Source: CAZYQW01 sp964649825
Lineage (GTDB): Bacteria > Planctomycetota > B15-G4 > JADJEK01
Direction of reading: 5' to 3'
DNA length: 63,209 nucleotides
Assembly: GCA_964649825.1 (NCBI GenBank)
Contig: CAZYQW010000057.1
Location: forward strand, 1-63,209
Below the pieces are notes generated by a model. The model saw only the letters and a program-made list of their open reading frames with translations, ran no database searches and was not told the origin of the DNA. Of this stretch, positions 10,086-19,900 are shown piece after piece. The translations under genes were made by a program, and so were the position numbers. How positions within the stretch are numbered: the stretch's first letter is position 1; each line of letters begins with the position of its first letter.

Positions 10086-13000
10086 ATGCCGCGAACCTCG
10101 ATCGCACGCGCCCTGCTTGCCGCCTCGTGGGTCGGCCTGTGCATGGCCGCCGCGTTGGCGACCGAGCGGCGCCTCTCGTTCGACCGCGACGTGCGGCCGA
10201 TCCTCGCGAACCACTGTTACGCGTGCCACGGACCCGACTCCGCCGCCCGCAAGGCAGGACTGCGGCTCGATCGCGCGGACGCCGCGGTCGAGCCGCACGG
10301 CGGCGTCACGGCGATCGTCCCTCGCGCGCCGGAGCGGAGCGAGATCGTGCGCCGGATACGCGCCGCCGATCCGGACGAACGGATGCCGCCCTTCGCTGCC
10401 AAGAAGCCGCTCACGGGGGCGCAGGTCGATCTCATCGAGCGTTGGATCGCGGAGGGAGCGGAGTACGAGCCGCACTGGGCGTTCCTCGCTCCGGTTCCGG
10501 CGCTTCCGCCGATCGTGGACGGAGTCGACCATCCGATCGACGCGTTCGTTCGCTCGCGCCTGGCGGCCGAAGGGCTCGCGCCGGCGGCTGCGGCGGACCC
10601 CGCGACGCTGCTCCGTCGCGTGACTCTCGGGCTGACCGGCCTCCCGCCGGCGCGGGACGAGCTCGACCGGTTCCTCGACGACGCGGCGTCCGGCGGCTCC
10701 GGCGCCTACGAGCGCGCCGTCGACCGGCTCCTCGCGTTGCCGCGGTACGGCGAGCACCAGGCGCGCTTCTGGCTCGACGCGGCGCGCTACGGCGACACGC
10801 ACGGCCTCCACCTCGACAACCGGCGCGAGATGTGGAAGTACCGCGACTGGGTGATCGATGCGTTCGACCGGAACCTTCCGTTCGACCAGTTCGCGATCGA
10901 ACAGCTCGCCGGCGACCTGCTTCCCGACCCGACTCTCGAGCAGCGGGTCGCGTCCGGTTTCAACCGCTGCAACGTCACCACCAGCGAGGGCGGCGCGATC
11001 GACGAGGAGTATCTGGTCAAGTACGCGATCGACCGCGTCGAGACCGTCTCGACCGTCTTCCTCGGCCTGACCCTCGGCTGCGCGACGTGCCACGATCACA
11101 AGTACGACCCGTTTACCCAGCGCGACTTCTACCGGCTGTTCGCGTTCTTCAACAACACCGCCGAGGCGGCGATGGACGGCAACGCCGAGGCGCCGGCGCC
11201 GGTGGTACGCGTTCCCGACGAGGCCGAGGCGGCGCGACTCGACGAACTCGCGCGGAAGAGCGCGGCCGTCTCCGCCGAGCTCGACACCGGCGACCCCTCC
11301 GTCGACGCGGGGCAGCGCGCGTGGGAAGCGGCGCGGCGTGACGCCCTGAGCGGGTTGTTCCGGACGATCGAGCCGGCGACGACCTGGACCAAGAGCGGCG
11401 TTCGTCTCGGGCGCCTCGACGACGGCTCGCTCCTTACGATCGGCTCGCCGCCGGCGACGGACGTCCACGAGGTGACGTTTTCCCTCCCGCCCGCCGGCGT
11501 GGCCGCGATCCGCCTCGAGGCGTTGGCCGATCCGCTCCTGCCCTCGGACGGCCCGGGCGGCGGTCCGGACAACGGGAACTTCGTCCTCACGGAAGTCGAG
11601 GCCGCCCTCGTCGCCGGCGACGGGCGCGCGACCGAACCGCTTCGGTTCGCGCTGGCGACGGCCGAGCACTCGCAGCCCGACTACCCGATCCGCGAGACGA
11701 TCGACGGCGACTTCGGGGACGACAACGGCTGGGCGATCCTGAAGGACGGTCGCGCCGACCCGCAGCAGGCGCTGTTCACGTTCGATCGCGTGATCGCCCC
11801 CGCCGGCGACGCGCGCATGCGCCTCCGGTTCCATTTCGCGTCCCGTTTCGCCGGGCATTCGATCGGGCGCATGCGGTTGAGCGTCGCGTCCCGCGAGGCG
11901 GCGCGGGCGTCGCGGCTCGGCCCGTGGAGCCACGCGGGTCCGTTCGCGGCCGGGTCCGGGGAGGAGGCGTTGGCGCGGGACTTCGGGCCGGAGGGATCGA
12001 CCGCGGCCGCCGCGTCGCTTCCCGAGTTGCCGGACGGCCGCGTCTGGACCGAGCGGCCCGACTTCGTCGACGGTCCGGTGCACTCGTTCTCGAACGAGTC
12101 CTATGCGGCGCACTTCGTCGCCCGCGCGATCGACGCGCCGGAGCCGCGGCGGATGGTCGTGTCCCTCGGCTCGGACGACGGCGTCGCGCTCTTCCTGAAC
12201 GGCGTCGAGGTCCACCGCAACGAAGCCCCGCGGCCGGCCGCTCCGGATCAGGACCGCGTCGGCCTCGATCTCACCGCGGGCACGAACCTCCTTCTCATGA
12301 AGGTCGTCAACTACCAGGGCGGCTGCGGCTTCGCGTTTCGCGTGGTCGAGGAGTCGCTCGGCGGCGAGCCGTTCGACGTCGCCGCGATCCTCGCGGAGAC
12401 GGAAGCGCCGCGCGGCGAGGCGGCATCGATGCGATTGCGCGAGCGGTACCGCCGCGAGATCTGGCCGCGGGGACGCGAGCTGGTGGCGGAGCGGCGCGAG
12501 CTCGAGACCGCGCGGCGCGAGCTCGAGGCGTCGATCCCGACCACGCTCGTGAGCCAGGAGCTCGCGATGCGGCGGCCCGCGCACGTGCTCGTCCGCGGGC
12601 AATACGATCAGAAGGGGGACATCGTCGACCCGGGCGTCCCCGACTGGCTCGCGCCGTATCCCGCCGCCCCGTACGATCGCCTCGGGCTCGCGCGATGGCT
12701 CACGCACCCGGACCATCCGTTGACCGCGCGCGTCACCGTGAACCGTATCTGGCAGCAGCACTTCGGCATCGGGATCGTGAAGACGAGCGAGGACTTCGGC
12801 ACGCAGGGATCGCCGCCGAGCCATTCCGAGCTGCTCGATTGGCTCGCCACGTGGTTCGTCGAATCGGGGTGGGACGTGAAGGCGCTCCACCGCCTCATCG
12901 TGACGAGCGCAACGTATCGGCAGTCGTCCCGCGCCGACGCCGCCGGGCTCGTTCGCGACCCCGAGAACCGGCTCCTCGCCCGTGGGCCGCGCTTCCGTCT

Positions 13001-13625
13001 CGACGCGGAGGCGATCCGCGACCAGGCGTTGTTCGTGGCCGGACTGCTGGTGGAGCGAGTCGGCGGCCCGCCCGTGAAGCCGTACCAACCCGATGGCATC
13101 TGGGAGGCGGTCGGGTACACCACGAGCAACACCGCGACGTTCGTGCGCGACGACGGCGACGCGCTCTACCGGCGCAGCCTCTACACGTTCTGGAAGAGGA
13201 CCGCGCCGCCGCCGGCGATGGTCGCGTTCGACGCGCCGAGCCGGGAGAACTGCACGGTCCGGCGCGAGCGGACGAACACGCCTCTCGCCGCGCTGGTCCT
13301 GATGAACGACGAGCAGTTCGTCGAGGCGGCGCGCCACCTCGCCGCGCGCTCCTGCCGCGAAGGCGGACCGTCGATCGACGAGCGGGTCGCCTACGCGTTC
13401 CGGCTCGTCCTCGCCCGGCCTCCGGACGCGACGGAGCGGTCCGAGCTGCGCAGCCTGCACGACGAGCAGCTCGCGCGCTTCGCCGCCGATGCGGAAGGCG
13501 CGCTCGCTCTCCTCGCGGTCGGCGCGTCGCCGCGCGACGAGTCGCTCGATGCGGCCGAGCACGCGGCGATGACGCTGGTCGCGAGCGTGATCCTGAACCT
13601 CGACGAGGCGGTGACGAAGGGATGA
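10086..13625 (+). CDS. PSCyt1-DUF1549-DUF1553 (PSD1) multidomain exported protein
   Basis: An 1179-residue Planctomycetes-type protein. A signal peptide (RTSIARALLAASWVGLCMAAALA) is followed by a PSCyt1 cytochrome-c-like domain with the heme-binding CYACHG, then DUF1549 (from HPIDAFVRSRLAAEGL, about 155-400), a long middle part that includes a PA14/galactose-binding-like stretch (DDGVALFLNGVEVH), and DUF1553 at the C-terminus (YDRLGLARWLTHPDHPLT through NRIWQQHFGIG and beyond). It ends in an ATGA overlap with the DUF1501 gene, the usual partner. The role of this pair is not established; they are often near exported sugar-processing enzymes, and here a sialate O-acetylesterase exists elsewhere in the window but not adjacent. 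I see no strong Shine-Dalgarno before 10086; an earlier in-frame ATG at 9954 would hide the signal peptide and is less likely. Confidence 0.93.
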   Translation: MPRTSIARALLAASWVGLCMAAALATERRLSFDRDVRPILANHCYACHGPDSAARKAGLRLDRADAAVEPHGGVTAIVPRAPERSEIVRRIRAADPDERMPPFAAKKPLTGAQVDLIERWIAEGAEYEPHWAFLAPVPALPPIVDGVDHPIDAFVRSRLAAEGLAPAAAADPATLLRRVTLGLTGLPPARDELDRFLDDAASGGSGAYERAVDRLLALPRYGEHQARFWLDAARYGDTHGLHLDNRREMWKYRDWVIDAFDRNLPFDQFAIEQLAGDLLPDPTLEQRVASGFNRCNVTTSEGGAIDEEYLVKYAIDRVETVSTVFLGLTLGCATCHDHKYDPFTQRDFYRLFAFFNNTAEAAMDGNAEAPAPVVRVPDEAEAARLDELARKSAAVSAELDTGDPSVDAGQRAWEAARRDALSGLFRTIEPATTWTKSGVRLGRLDDGSLLTIGSPPATDVHEVTFSLPPAGVAAIRLEALADPLLPSDGPGGGPDNGNFVLTEVEAALVAGDGRATEPLRFALATAEHSQPDYPIRETIDGDFGDDNGWAILKDGRADPQQALFTFDRVIAPAGDARMRLRFHFASRFAGHSIGRMRLSVASREAARASRLGPWSHAGPFAAGSGEEALARDFGPEGSTAAAASLPELPDGRVWTERPDFVDGPVHSFSNESYAAHFVARAIDAPEPRRMVVSLGSDDGVALFLNGVEVHRNEAPRPAAPDQDRVGLDLTAGTNLLLMKVVNYQGGCGFAFRVVEESLGGEPFDVAAILAETEAPRGEAASMRLRERYRREIWPRGRELVAERRELETARRELEASIPTTLVSQELAMRRPAHVLVRGQYDQKGDIVDPGVPDWLAPYPAAPYDRLGLARWLTHPDHPLTARVTVNRIWQQHFGIGIVKTSEDFGTQGSPPSHSELLDWLATWFVESGWDVKALHRLIVTSATYRQSSRADAAGLVRDPENRLLARGPRFRLDAEAIRDQALFVAGLLVERVGGPPVKPYQPDGIWEAVGYTTSNTATFVRDDGDALYRRSLYTFWKRTAPPPAMVAFDAPSRENCTVRRERTNTPLAALVLMNDEQFVEAARHLAARSCREGGPSIDERVAYAFRLVLARPPDATERSELRSLHDEQLARFAADAEGALALLAVGASPRDESLDAAEHAAMTLVASVILNLDEAVTKG

Positions 13626-15103
13626 CGATGGACGCGCGAGCCGAGCGTGACCCCGCCGTGGACCGCCTGAACCGACGGCAGTTCGTATCGCGGACGGCGC
13701 GGACCGTCGCGCAGGGACTCGGCGCGGCCGCGTTCCACTCGCTGCTCGCGCGCGACGGCCTCGCCCGAGCCGAGGGTCACGGCCCGGGCCGCGTCGGCAC
13801 GCCGCACTTCGCGCCCCGGGCGAAGCGCGTCATCTACCTCTTCATGTCCGGTGCCCCATCGCAACTCGACACGTTCGACCACAAGCCCGCCATGGCCGAG
13901 TGGTTCGACAAGGACCTCCCGGAGTCGATCCGGAGCGGCCAGCGGCTGACGACGATGACGTCTGGACAGGAGCGCTTCCCCGTCGCGCCGTCGATCTTCG
14001 AGTTCGCGCGGCACGGCGAGACCGGGACGTGGGTGAGCGACCTGCTGCCCTGGACGGCACGGATCGTCGACAAGCTGACGTTGATTCGCTCGATGCACAC
14101 CGAGGCGATCAACCACGATCCCGCGATCACGTTCATGCAGACCGGCGCGCAGCAGCCGGGCCGGCCGAGCATGGGAGCGTGGCTCGCGTACGGGCTCGGC
14201 TCGGTGAACGCGAATCTGCCGGCGTACGTCGTCCTCCACTCGACGTGGACGGGGCGAGCCGAGGCGCAGGCGCTCTACAACCGGCTCTGGGGGACCGGCT
14301 TCCTCCCGTCGGAGTACCAAGGAGTCGCGCTGCGGTCGAAGGGGGACCCGGTGCTCTACCTCACCGATCCGCCGGGGATCGACCGCGCGACGCGACGCGG
14401 CATGCTGGATCGGATCGCGCGGCTGAACGCCGCTTCCTACGAGAGGTCCGGCGACCCCGAGACGCTGGCGCGGATCGCGCAGTACGAGATGGCGTTCCGC
14501 ATGCAGGCGTCCGTGCCCGAGCTGACCGACCTGTCCGGCGAGCCCGACGAGACGTTCGAGCTCTACGGGCCCGACGCGCGGAAGCCGGGCACGTTCGCGT
14601 CGCAGTGCATCCTCGCGCGCCGGCTCGCCGAGCGCGACGTCCGCTTCGTGCAGATCTACATCCGCGGCTGGGACCATCACTTCAACCTGCCGAAGGACAT
14701 CCGCGGCTCGTGCTACGACATCGATCGACCGAGCTACGCGCTGATCACCGACCTCGAGCGCCGCGGGCTCCTCGACGACACGCTCGTGATCTGGGGCGGC
14801 GAGTTCGGGCGCACGATCTACTGTCAGGGGAAGCTGACGAAGGAGGACTACGGCCGCGACCATCACCCGCGTTGCTGGACGACGTGGCTCTGCGGCGGCG
14901 GCGCGCGGCCGGGCGTGACGTACGGCGAGACCGACGAGTTCTCGTACAACGTCGTGCGCGATCCAGTGCACGTGCACGACCTGAACGCGACGATCCTCCA
15001 TCTGCTCGGCATCGACCACGAGCGGCTGACGTACTTCCACCAGGGCCGCGACTTCCGGCTCACGGACGTGCACGGGAAGGTCGTCGGTGGACTCCTCGCC
15101 TGA
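13622..15103 (+). CDS. DUF1501 exported protein, Tat signal
   Basis: A 493-residue DUF1501 protein of the sulfatase/alkaline-phosphatase-like fold. The N-terminus has a twin-arginine motif RRQFVSRTA followed by a weakly hydrophobic stretch and an ALA-type cleavage region, suggesting export in folded form. DUF1501 words seen are YLFMSGAPSQLDTFDHKP, RSMHTEAINHDPA, GAQQPGRPSMGAWLAYGLG, GWDHHFNLP, WGGEFGRT and GRDHHPRCWT, with conserved Asp/His residues suited to metal binding. It starts on the ATGA that also stops the DUF1553 gene, so the two are translationally coupled; a second ATG lies two codons later. The family's reaction is not established. Confidence 0.95.
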   Translation: MTMDARAERDPAVDRLNRRQFVSRTARTVAQGLGAAAFHSLLARDGLARAEGHGPGRVGTPHFAPRAKRVIYLFMSGAPSQLDTFDHKPAMAEWFDKDLPESIRSGQRLTTMTSGQERFPVAPSIFEFARHGETGTWVSDLLPWTARIVDKLTLIRSMHTEAINHDPAITFMQTGAQQPGRPSMGAWLAYGLGSVNANLPAYVVLHSTWTGRAEAQALYNRLWGTGFLPSEYQGVALRSKGDPVLYLTDPPGIDRATRRGMLDRIARLNAASYERSGDPETLARIAQYEMAFRMQASVPELTDLSGEPDETFELYGPDARKPGTFASQCILARRLAERDVRFVQIYIRGWDHHFNLPKDIRGSCYDIDRPSYALITDLERRGLLDDTLVIWGGEFGRTIYCQGKLTKEDYGRDHHPRCWTTWLCGGGARPGVTYGETDEFSYNVVRDPVHVHDLNATILHLLGIDHERLTYFHQGRDFRLTDVHGKVVGGLLA

Positions 15104-15140
15104 TCGCGCCGCCGCCGTGGCGTCGGGCTGAGGCCCTCGC

Positions 15141-15707
15141 GTGGCGAAGCGCAAGCGCCTCGACGAGGGGGCGGTCGTCTACGGGCTGCTCGGAGCGATG
15201 TGGGTCGTCGAGGGGCTGAACCTCCTGCTCGGGCATTCGCTGAACGCGCTCGGGATCACCCCGCGGACGTGGCTCGGGATCGCCGGCATCCCGCTCGCGC
15301 CGTTCCTGCACGGCGGCGTGGGGCACCTCGCGGTCAACTCGTTCCCGTTCCTGATCCTCGCGTGGCTGGTCACGCTCGGCGAGCCGCGCCGGTTCGTTCG
15401 CGTCACGGTGACGATCATCCTTTGCGGCGGCGCGCTCGTCTGGCTCTTCGGCCGCGGCGGTGCAGCCCACGTCGGCGCGAGCGGGCTCGTGTTCGGCTAC
15501 TTCGGGTACGTCATGACGCGCGGGTTCACGGCCTGGAGCTTCCAGTCGACGCTCGCGGCCCTCACGTCGATCCTCCTGTACGGCGGTCTGGTCTACAGCC
15601 TGCTCCCCGGCAATCCTCTGGTGTCGTGGGAGTCGCACCTCTCCGGTGCGCTCGCCGGCGTCGCGGCGGCGTGGCCGAGGCGGCGAAGAGGACGGCGTCG
15701 ACGGTAG
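15141..15707 (+). CDS. Rhomboid-family intramembrane serine protease
   Basis: A 188-residue polytopic membrane protein. It carries the rhomboid signatures: HGGVGHLAVNSFPF in the second helix (HxxxN element), the nucleophile motif GASGLVFG with Ser at residue 114, and the catalytic His in SWESHLSGALAG at residue 166. Six hydrophobic helices can be drawn. It should cleave transmembrane substrates within the lipid bilayer. The GTG start at 15141 gives a short basic cytoplasmic tail (AKRKR). The C-terminus ends in a run of arginines. It follows the DUF1501 gene by 37 bases and could be transcribed with it. Confidence 0.9.
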   Translation: MAKRKRLDEGAVVYGLLGAMWVVEGLNLLLGHSLNALGITPRTWLGIAGIPLAPFLHGGVGHLAVNSFPFLILAWLVTLGEPRRFVRVTVTIILCGGALVWLFGRGGAAHVGASGLVFGYFGYVMTRGFTAWSFQSTLAALTSILLYGGLVYSLLPGNPLVSWESHLSGALAGVAAAWPRRRRGRRRR

Positions 15708-15834
15708 CGTGGCGCTTGGCATCGCCGGGGGCCGCGCGACCCTGCGCTCCTGTCTTGGGCGAGGCATCTCCGTCCCTGGCCAGGCGCGACGCGGGCTCCT
15801 AGGATCACCGCAGCCGCATTCAACCGGAGGTTCC

Positions 15835-16371
15835 ATGAATCGCATCGGCACCGTCGCCACCGTCGCGCTTCTCTGCGCGTCGTGGCTCGTCGAAGATCGG
15901 TCTTCTCCCGCGAAGTCCGGACCGGAGGTCGGCAAGCCTGCGCCGGTGTTCCGGCTGAACGATCACGACGGCGACGCCGTCGCCATCGGCGGGGAATCGG
16001 ACAACTGGATGCTGCTGGCGTTCTATCCCAAGGCGATGACCCCGGGGTGAACGCGAGAAGTCTGCTCGCTGCGGGACGCAGCGACGAAGCTCGAGGATCT
16101 CGGAGTCGACGTGTACGGAATCAGCACCGACGACGTTCACGCGCAAGCGGCTTTCGTCGAACAGCATGAGCTGAACTTCCCCCTGCTCAGTGACGCGGAC
16201 GGGAGCGCTGCCACGAAGTACGGCGTGCTGATGCCCCAGGCGCTCTTCGCGAAGCGCGTCACGTTCGTCATCGACCCGAAAGGCAACCTCCGTTACATCG
16301 ATTCGGCCGTGAAGGTCGACTCTCACGGGGACGACCTGGTGCGCATCATCGGGGGATTGAAGGAGGAGTGA
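15835..16371 (+). CDS. bcp: PrxQ/Bcp-type peroxiredoxin with in-frame TGA at the peroxidatic Cys position (predicted selenoprotein)
   Basis: Thiol peroxidase of the PrxQ/Bcp class, which reduces H2O2 and organic hydroperoxides. From the ATG at 15835 (GGAGG five bases upstream) to the TGA at 16369 the frame is 179 codons and is interrupted only at codon 72 by TGA (16048-16050). Upstream sequence reads LLAFYPKAMTPG and downstream reads TREVCSLRDAATKLEDLG, which aligns directly with the family motif YPKxxTPGCTxExCxxRD, so the TGA replaces the peroxidatic Cys. The resolving Cys remains at position 77, five residues later as in PrxQ. The downstream half is complete (GISTDD, FPLLSDADG, FVIDPKGNLRYI). 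A SECIS-like hairpin follows the TGA. Read through as selenocysteine, the protein has 178 residues. The N-terminus has a weak signal-like hydrophobic segment. Alternatives are a TGC-to-TGA sequencing error or a nonsense mutation. Confidence 0.88.
16066..16084 (+). promoter_or_regulatory. Candidate bacterial SECIS hairpin downstream of the in-frame TGA
   Basis: TCGCTGCG at 16066-16073 pairs perfectly with CGCAGCGA at 16077-16084, leaving the loop GGA (16074-16076). The loop begins 23 bases after the TGA at 16048-16050. Bacterial SECIS elements, which recruit SelB carrying Sec-tRNA, sit inside the coding region just after the UGA, usually with the apical loop about 16-37 bases away and a G among the first loop bases; this hairpin satisfies both. 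It has not been folded with software here. Confidence 0.72.
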
Positions 16372-16532
16372 CCCGCGACGGCTGGGCGGGACGTCGCAGG
16401 GCGTCCCGTCCACTCGCGAAGCCGCCCCGCGTCCTCGGGTTACCCCGGTCGTGCCGCGCGGTAGAGGGTGGCGACGAGGCGTTCGACCCGGAGCCCACCA
16501 GCTCGAACGCCGCTGCGCCACGGGGGGTCACG

Positions 16533-16739
16533 ATGGCCAAGTCCTGTTCCTGCTCGATCCTCTTCACCCGACAGGTCAACACCAAGGACGCCCGCGGACT
16601 GCTCTGGAGCCGCCTCCTCTGCCGTGCCTGCGGGGCTCAACTCGACGTACGTCCGGCATGGGTGCCGCCGCCGGTGCTTCCACCGGCCTTCGTCACCACC
16701 TCGCCCGCCTTCCGCCCGCCCAACTGGATCGCGCCGTAG
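16533..16739 (+). CDS. Possible small cysteine-containing protein
   Basis: A 68-residue reading frame, MAKSCSCSILFTRQ and onward, with a CSC pair near the N-terminus and CRAC near residue 31. The four to five cysteines could form a small metal site, and the rest is Pro-rich. A G-run lies 4-10 bases before the ATG. No homologue is recognised and the composition is not decisive, so this may be a chance frame in a 624-base gap between the peroxiredoxin and BNR-protein genes. No other convincing gene is seen in that gap. Confidence 0.3.
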   Translation: MAKSCSCSILFTRQVNTKDARGLLWSRLLCRACGAQLDVRPAWVPPPVLPPAFVTTSPAFRPPNWIAP

Positions 16740-16995
16740 CGATTCCCGGGTACCACCGTGCCCATCGTTGGAGCGAGATCGTGCGCCCCTGCCGCATCTC
16801 GAGGGTGCCCTGACGCGGGCGCGGCAGGTTCCATCGTTCGCGGATGAACGAGATCGACGCGCGAGCCGACGAACGGATCGTGGTCGGAGGCGAGCCGCAC
16901 GCGGCATCCCCAGGCGACGTGCTTGACCCGTGCCGGACAGAGCGTATACCCGGAGCGCCGCCAGGGTCCATTCCGCGGGCAACCGGGAGCAGCCG

Positions 16996-19900
16996 ATGAT
17001 CGCACGCGCCTTGTCCTTCGTCGTTCCGTTCGCGTTCCTCGTCTCGACGTCGGCGGCCCAGGACGAGCCGCCCCCGAGCAACCCCGAGGCGGCGGCGGAG
17101 GACGCGGAGTCGGAACCGGGGGCGGAAGACGAGGCCGGCGCGAACGACGCGAAGGAGGGGGACGGGGAGGAGGAAAAGTCCCGCATGACGGCCGGGACGT
17201 TCGCCGCCCTGCGCCTGCGGTCGATCGGCCCGGCGCTCGGGTCGGGCCGCATCGGGGACTTCGCGGTCGATCCCCGAAACCGCGCGCGCTACTTCGCGGC
17301 GGTCGCTTCGGGCGGGGTGTGGAGGACGGAGAACGCGGGCACGACGTGGACCCCCGTGTTCGACGGTGAAGGCTCCTACTCCATTGGCTGCATCACGCTC
17401 GACCCATCGAACCCGCACGTCGTCTGGGTCGGCACCGGCGAGAACAACAGCCAGCGCAGCGTCTCGTTCGGCGACGGCGTCTACAAGTCCGTGGACGGCG
17501 GCAAGTCGTGGAAGAACGTCGGCCTGAAGGCATCCGAGCACATCGGCCGCATCGTGGTCGATCCCCGCGATCCCGACGTCGTGTTCGTCGCGGCCCAAGG
17601 TCCCCTCTGGAACGCGGGAGGTGATCGTGGTCTCTACAAGACGGTGGACGGTGGGAAGTCGTGGAGGAAGGTGCTCGAGATCGATGAGCACACCGGCGTG
17701 AACGAGGTCCATATCGATCCTCGCGATCCCGATTCGTTGTACGCGAGCTCTTACCAGCGCCGGCGGCGCGTGTGGACGTTGATCGACGGCGGGCCGGGTT
17801 CCGCGATCTGGAAGTCCGACGACGCCGGTGAGACGTGGCGCAAGGTGAAGCGCGGATTGCCCGACGGCGACCTCGGGCGGATCGGGATGGCGGTGTCGCC
17901 GGTCGATCCCGATTACGTCTACGCGATCGTCGAGGCGCAGGGGGACAAAGGAGGCTTCTACCGCTCCACGAACCGAGGAGAGTCATGGGAGCGGCGGAGC
18001 AGCTACATGACGTCGAGCCCGCAGTACTACAACGAGCTGGTCGCCGACCCCGTGCTGCGCGACCGGGTGTACGCGCTCGACACGTACCTGCAGGTCAGCG
18101 ACGACGGCGGGCGCACCTTCGATCGCGTTCCCGGTCGCGACCGTCACGTCGATGACCACGCTCTTTGGATCGATCCGAGCGACAACGACTACCTCCTCGC
18201 CGGATGCGACGGCGGAGTCTACGAGAGCTTCGATCGCGGCGCGAACTGGGCGTACAAGGCCAACCTTCCGGTGTCGCAGTTCTATCGGGTCAGCGTCGAC
18301 GAGTCGCGGCCGTTCTACTACGTCTACGGCGGAACGCAGGACAACAACTCCATGGGGGGGCCGTCGCGCACGCTGAGCCGCGCCGGCATCGCGAACGAGG
18401 ACTGGTTCGTCACGGTCGGCGGCGACGGCTACGAGACGGTCGTCGATCCCACCGATCCGAACCTCTTGTACAGCCTGTGGCAGTACGGCGGACTCGTTCG
18501 ACACGACCGCCGGAGCGGTGAGATCCTCGACATCAGGCCGGCCGAGAAGCCGGGCGAAGTGCCGTACCGCTGGAACTGGGACTCGCCCCTGATGCTCAGC
18601 CCGCATTCGCACACGCGGTTGTACTTCGCGGCGAACCGCCTGTTTTGCTCGGACGACCGCGGGGACAACTGGCGTGCGATCAGCGGGGACCTCTCGCGCG
18701 GAATCGATCGCAACACGCTCGAGGTGATGGGCAAGGTCTGGCCGATCGACGCGGTCGCGAAGAATCGATCGACGTCGTTCTTTGGCAACTGCGTGTCGCT
18801 CACCGAGTCGCCCCTCGTCGAGGGTCTGATCTACGTCGGGACCGACGACGGATTGATCCAGGTGACCGAGGACGGCGGCGAGAGCTGGAGGAGGATCGAG
18901 ACCTTTCCCACCGTGCCCGACATGACGTACGTCAGTCGGTTGGAGGCGTCGCTCCACCATCCGGACGTCGTCTACGCCGCGTTCGACGCGCACAAGGACG
19001 GCGACTTCGAACCATACGTCCTGAGGAGCGACGACCGCGGCGCCACGTGGCGGTCGATCACGGGGGACCTTCCCGATCGCCACGTCGTGTACGCGCTCGA
19101 GCAGGACCACGTCGTTCCCGATCTGCTGTTCGCGGGGACGGAGTTCGGCGTCTTCTTCACCCCGGATGGGGGCGAGCACTGGATCGAGCTGACGGGGGGC
19201 GTACCGACGATCGCCGTCCGCGACGTCGCCATCCAACGTCGCGAGGGCGACCTGGTTCTTGGAACGTTCGGGCGCAGCTTCTACGTGCTCGACGACTACT
19301 CGCCGCTTCGCCACGTCAGCGAGGAACGATTCGAACAGGAGGATGCGATCCTCTTTCCCGTGAAGGACGCGCTGCACTACGTCGAGAACAGCCGACTCGG
19401 CGGACGCAGCGGCCGCGGTTCGCAGGGCGCCGCGTTCTTCACCGCTGAGAACCCGGAGTTCGGGGCGACGTTCACCTACTACTTGAAGGAGAAGATCCTC
19501 ACGCGACAGGAGGGGCGGGAGACGCGCGAGAAGGACCAGGCCAAAGCGAAGCAGGCCGTGCCGTATCCCACGTTCGACGAGCTCCGCGCCGAGGACGAGG
19601 AGCTGCCGCCGCAGGTGTTCCTCACGATCCGGGACGAGAGGGGAGCCGTGGTGAATCGGGTCGAGGGGTCGCGTGGGAAGGGGATGCACCGAGTCGCGTG
19701 GAACCTGAGGTATCCGGAGACCACGCCGGTTCGGGCCGGCGGCGGGGCTCGCGGCCGGGGCGAGGAAGACGAGGAACGCGGCGGCGGCGGTGACCGCGGG
19801 CGCCTTTGCCTGCCGGGACGCTACTCGGTCTCGCTCTCGAAGCAGGTCGACGGGACGTTCACGGAGCTCGCCGGCCCGGTGGCGTTCAACGTCGTTCCCT

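Noticed and set aside
5366..10144. A single 1592-residue minus-strand protein
   Set aside because: The frame runs on through the antiporter gene in another frame; its N-terminal 800 residues are Arg/Pro-rich noise. The real gene starts at 7726 with a signal peptide.
9879..13562. A 1227-residue minus-strand frame opposite the DUF1553 gene
   Set aside because: Arg/Val/Ala-rich antisense shadow of a GC-rich gene with clear homology on the plus strand.
16048..16050. Premature stop making the peroxiredoxin a pseudogene
   Set aside because: The stop is TGA exactly at the catalytic Cys, the downstream half is fully conserved and in frame, and a SECIS-like hairpin follows. A random nonsense mutation would be unlikely to meet all these conditions.
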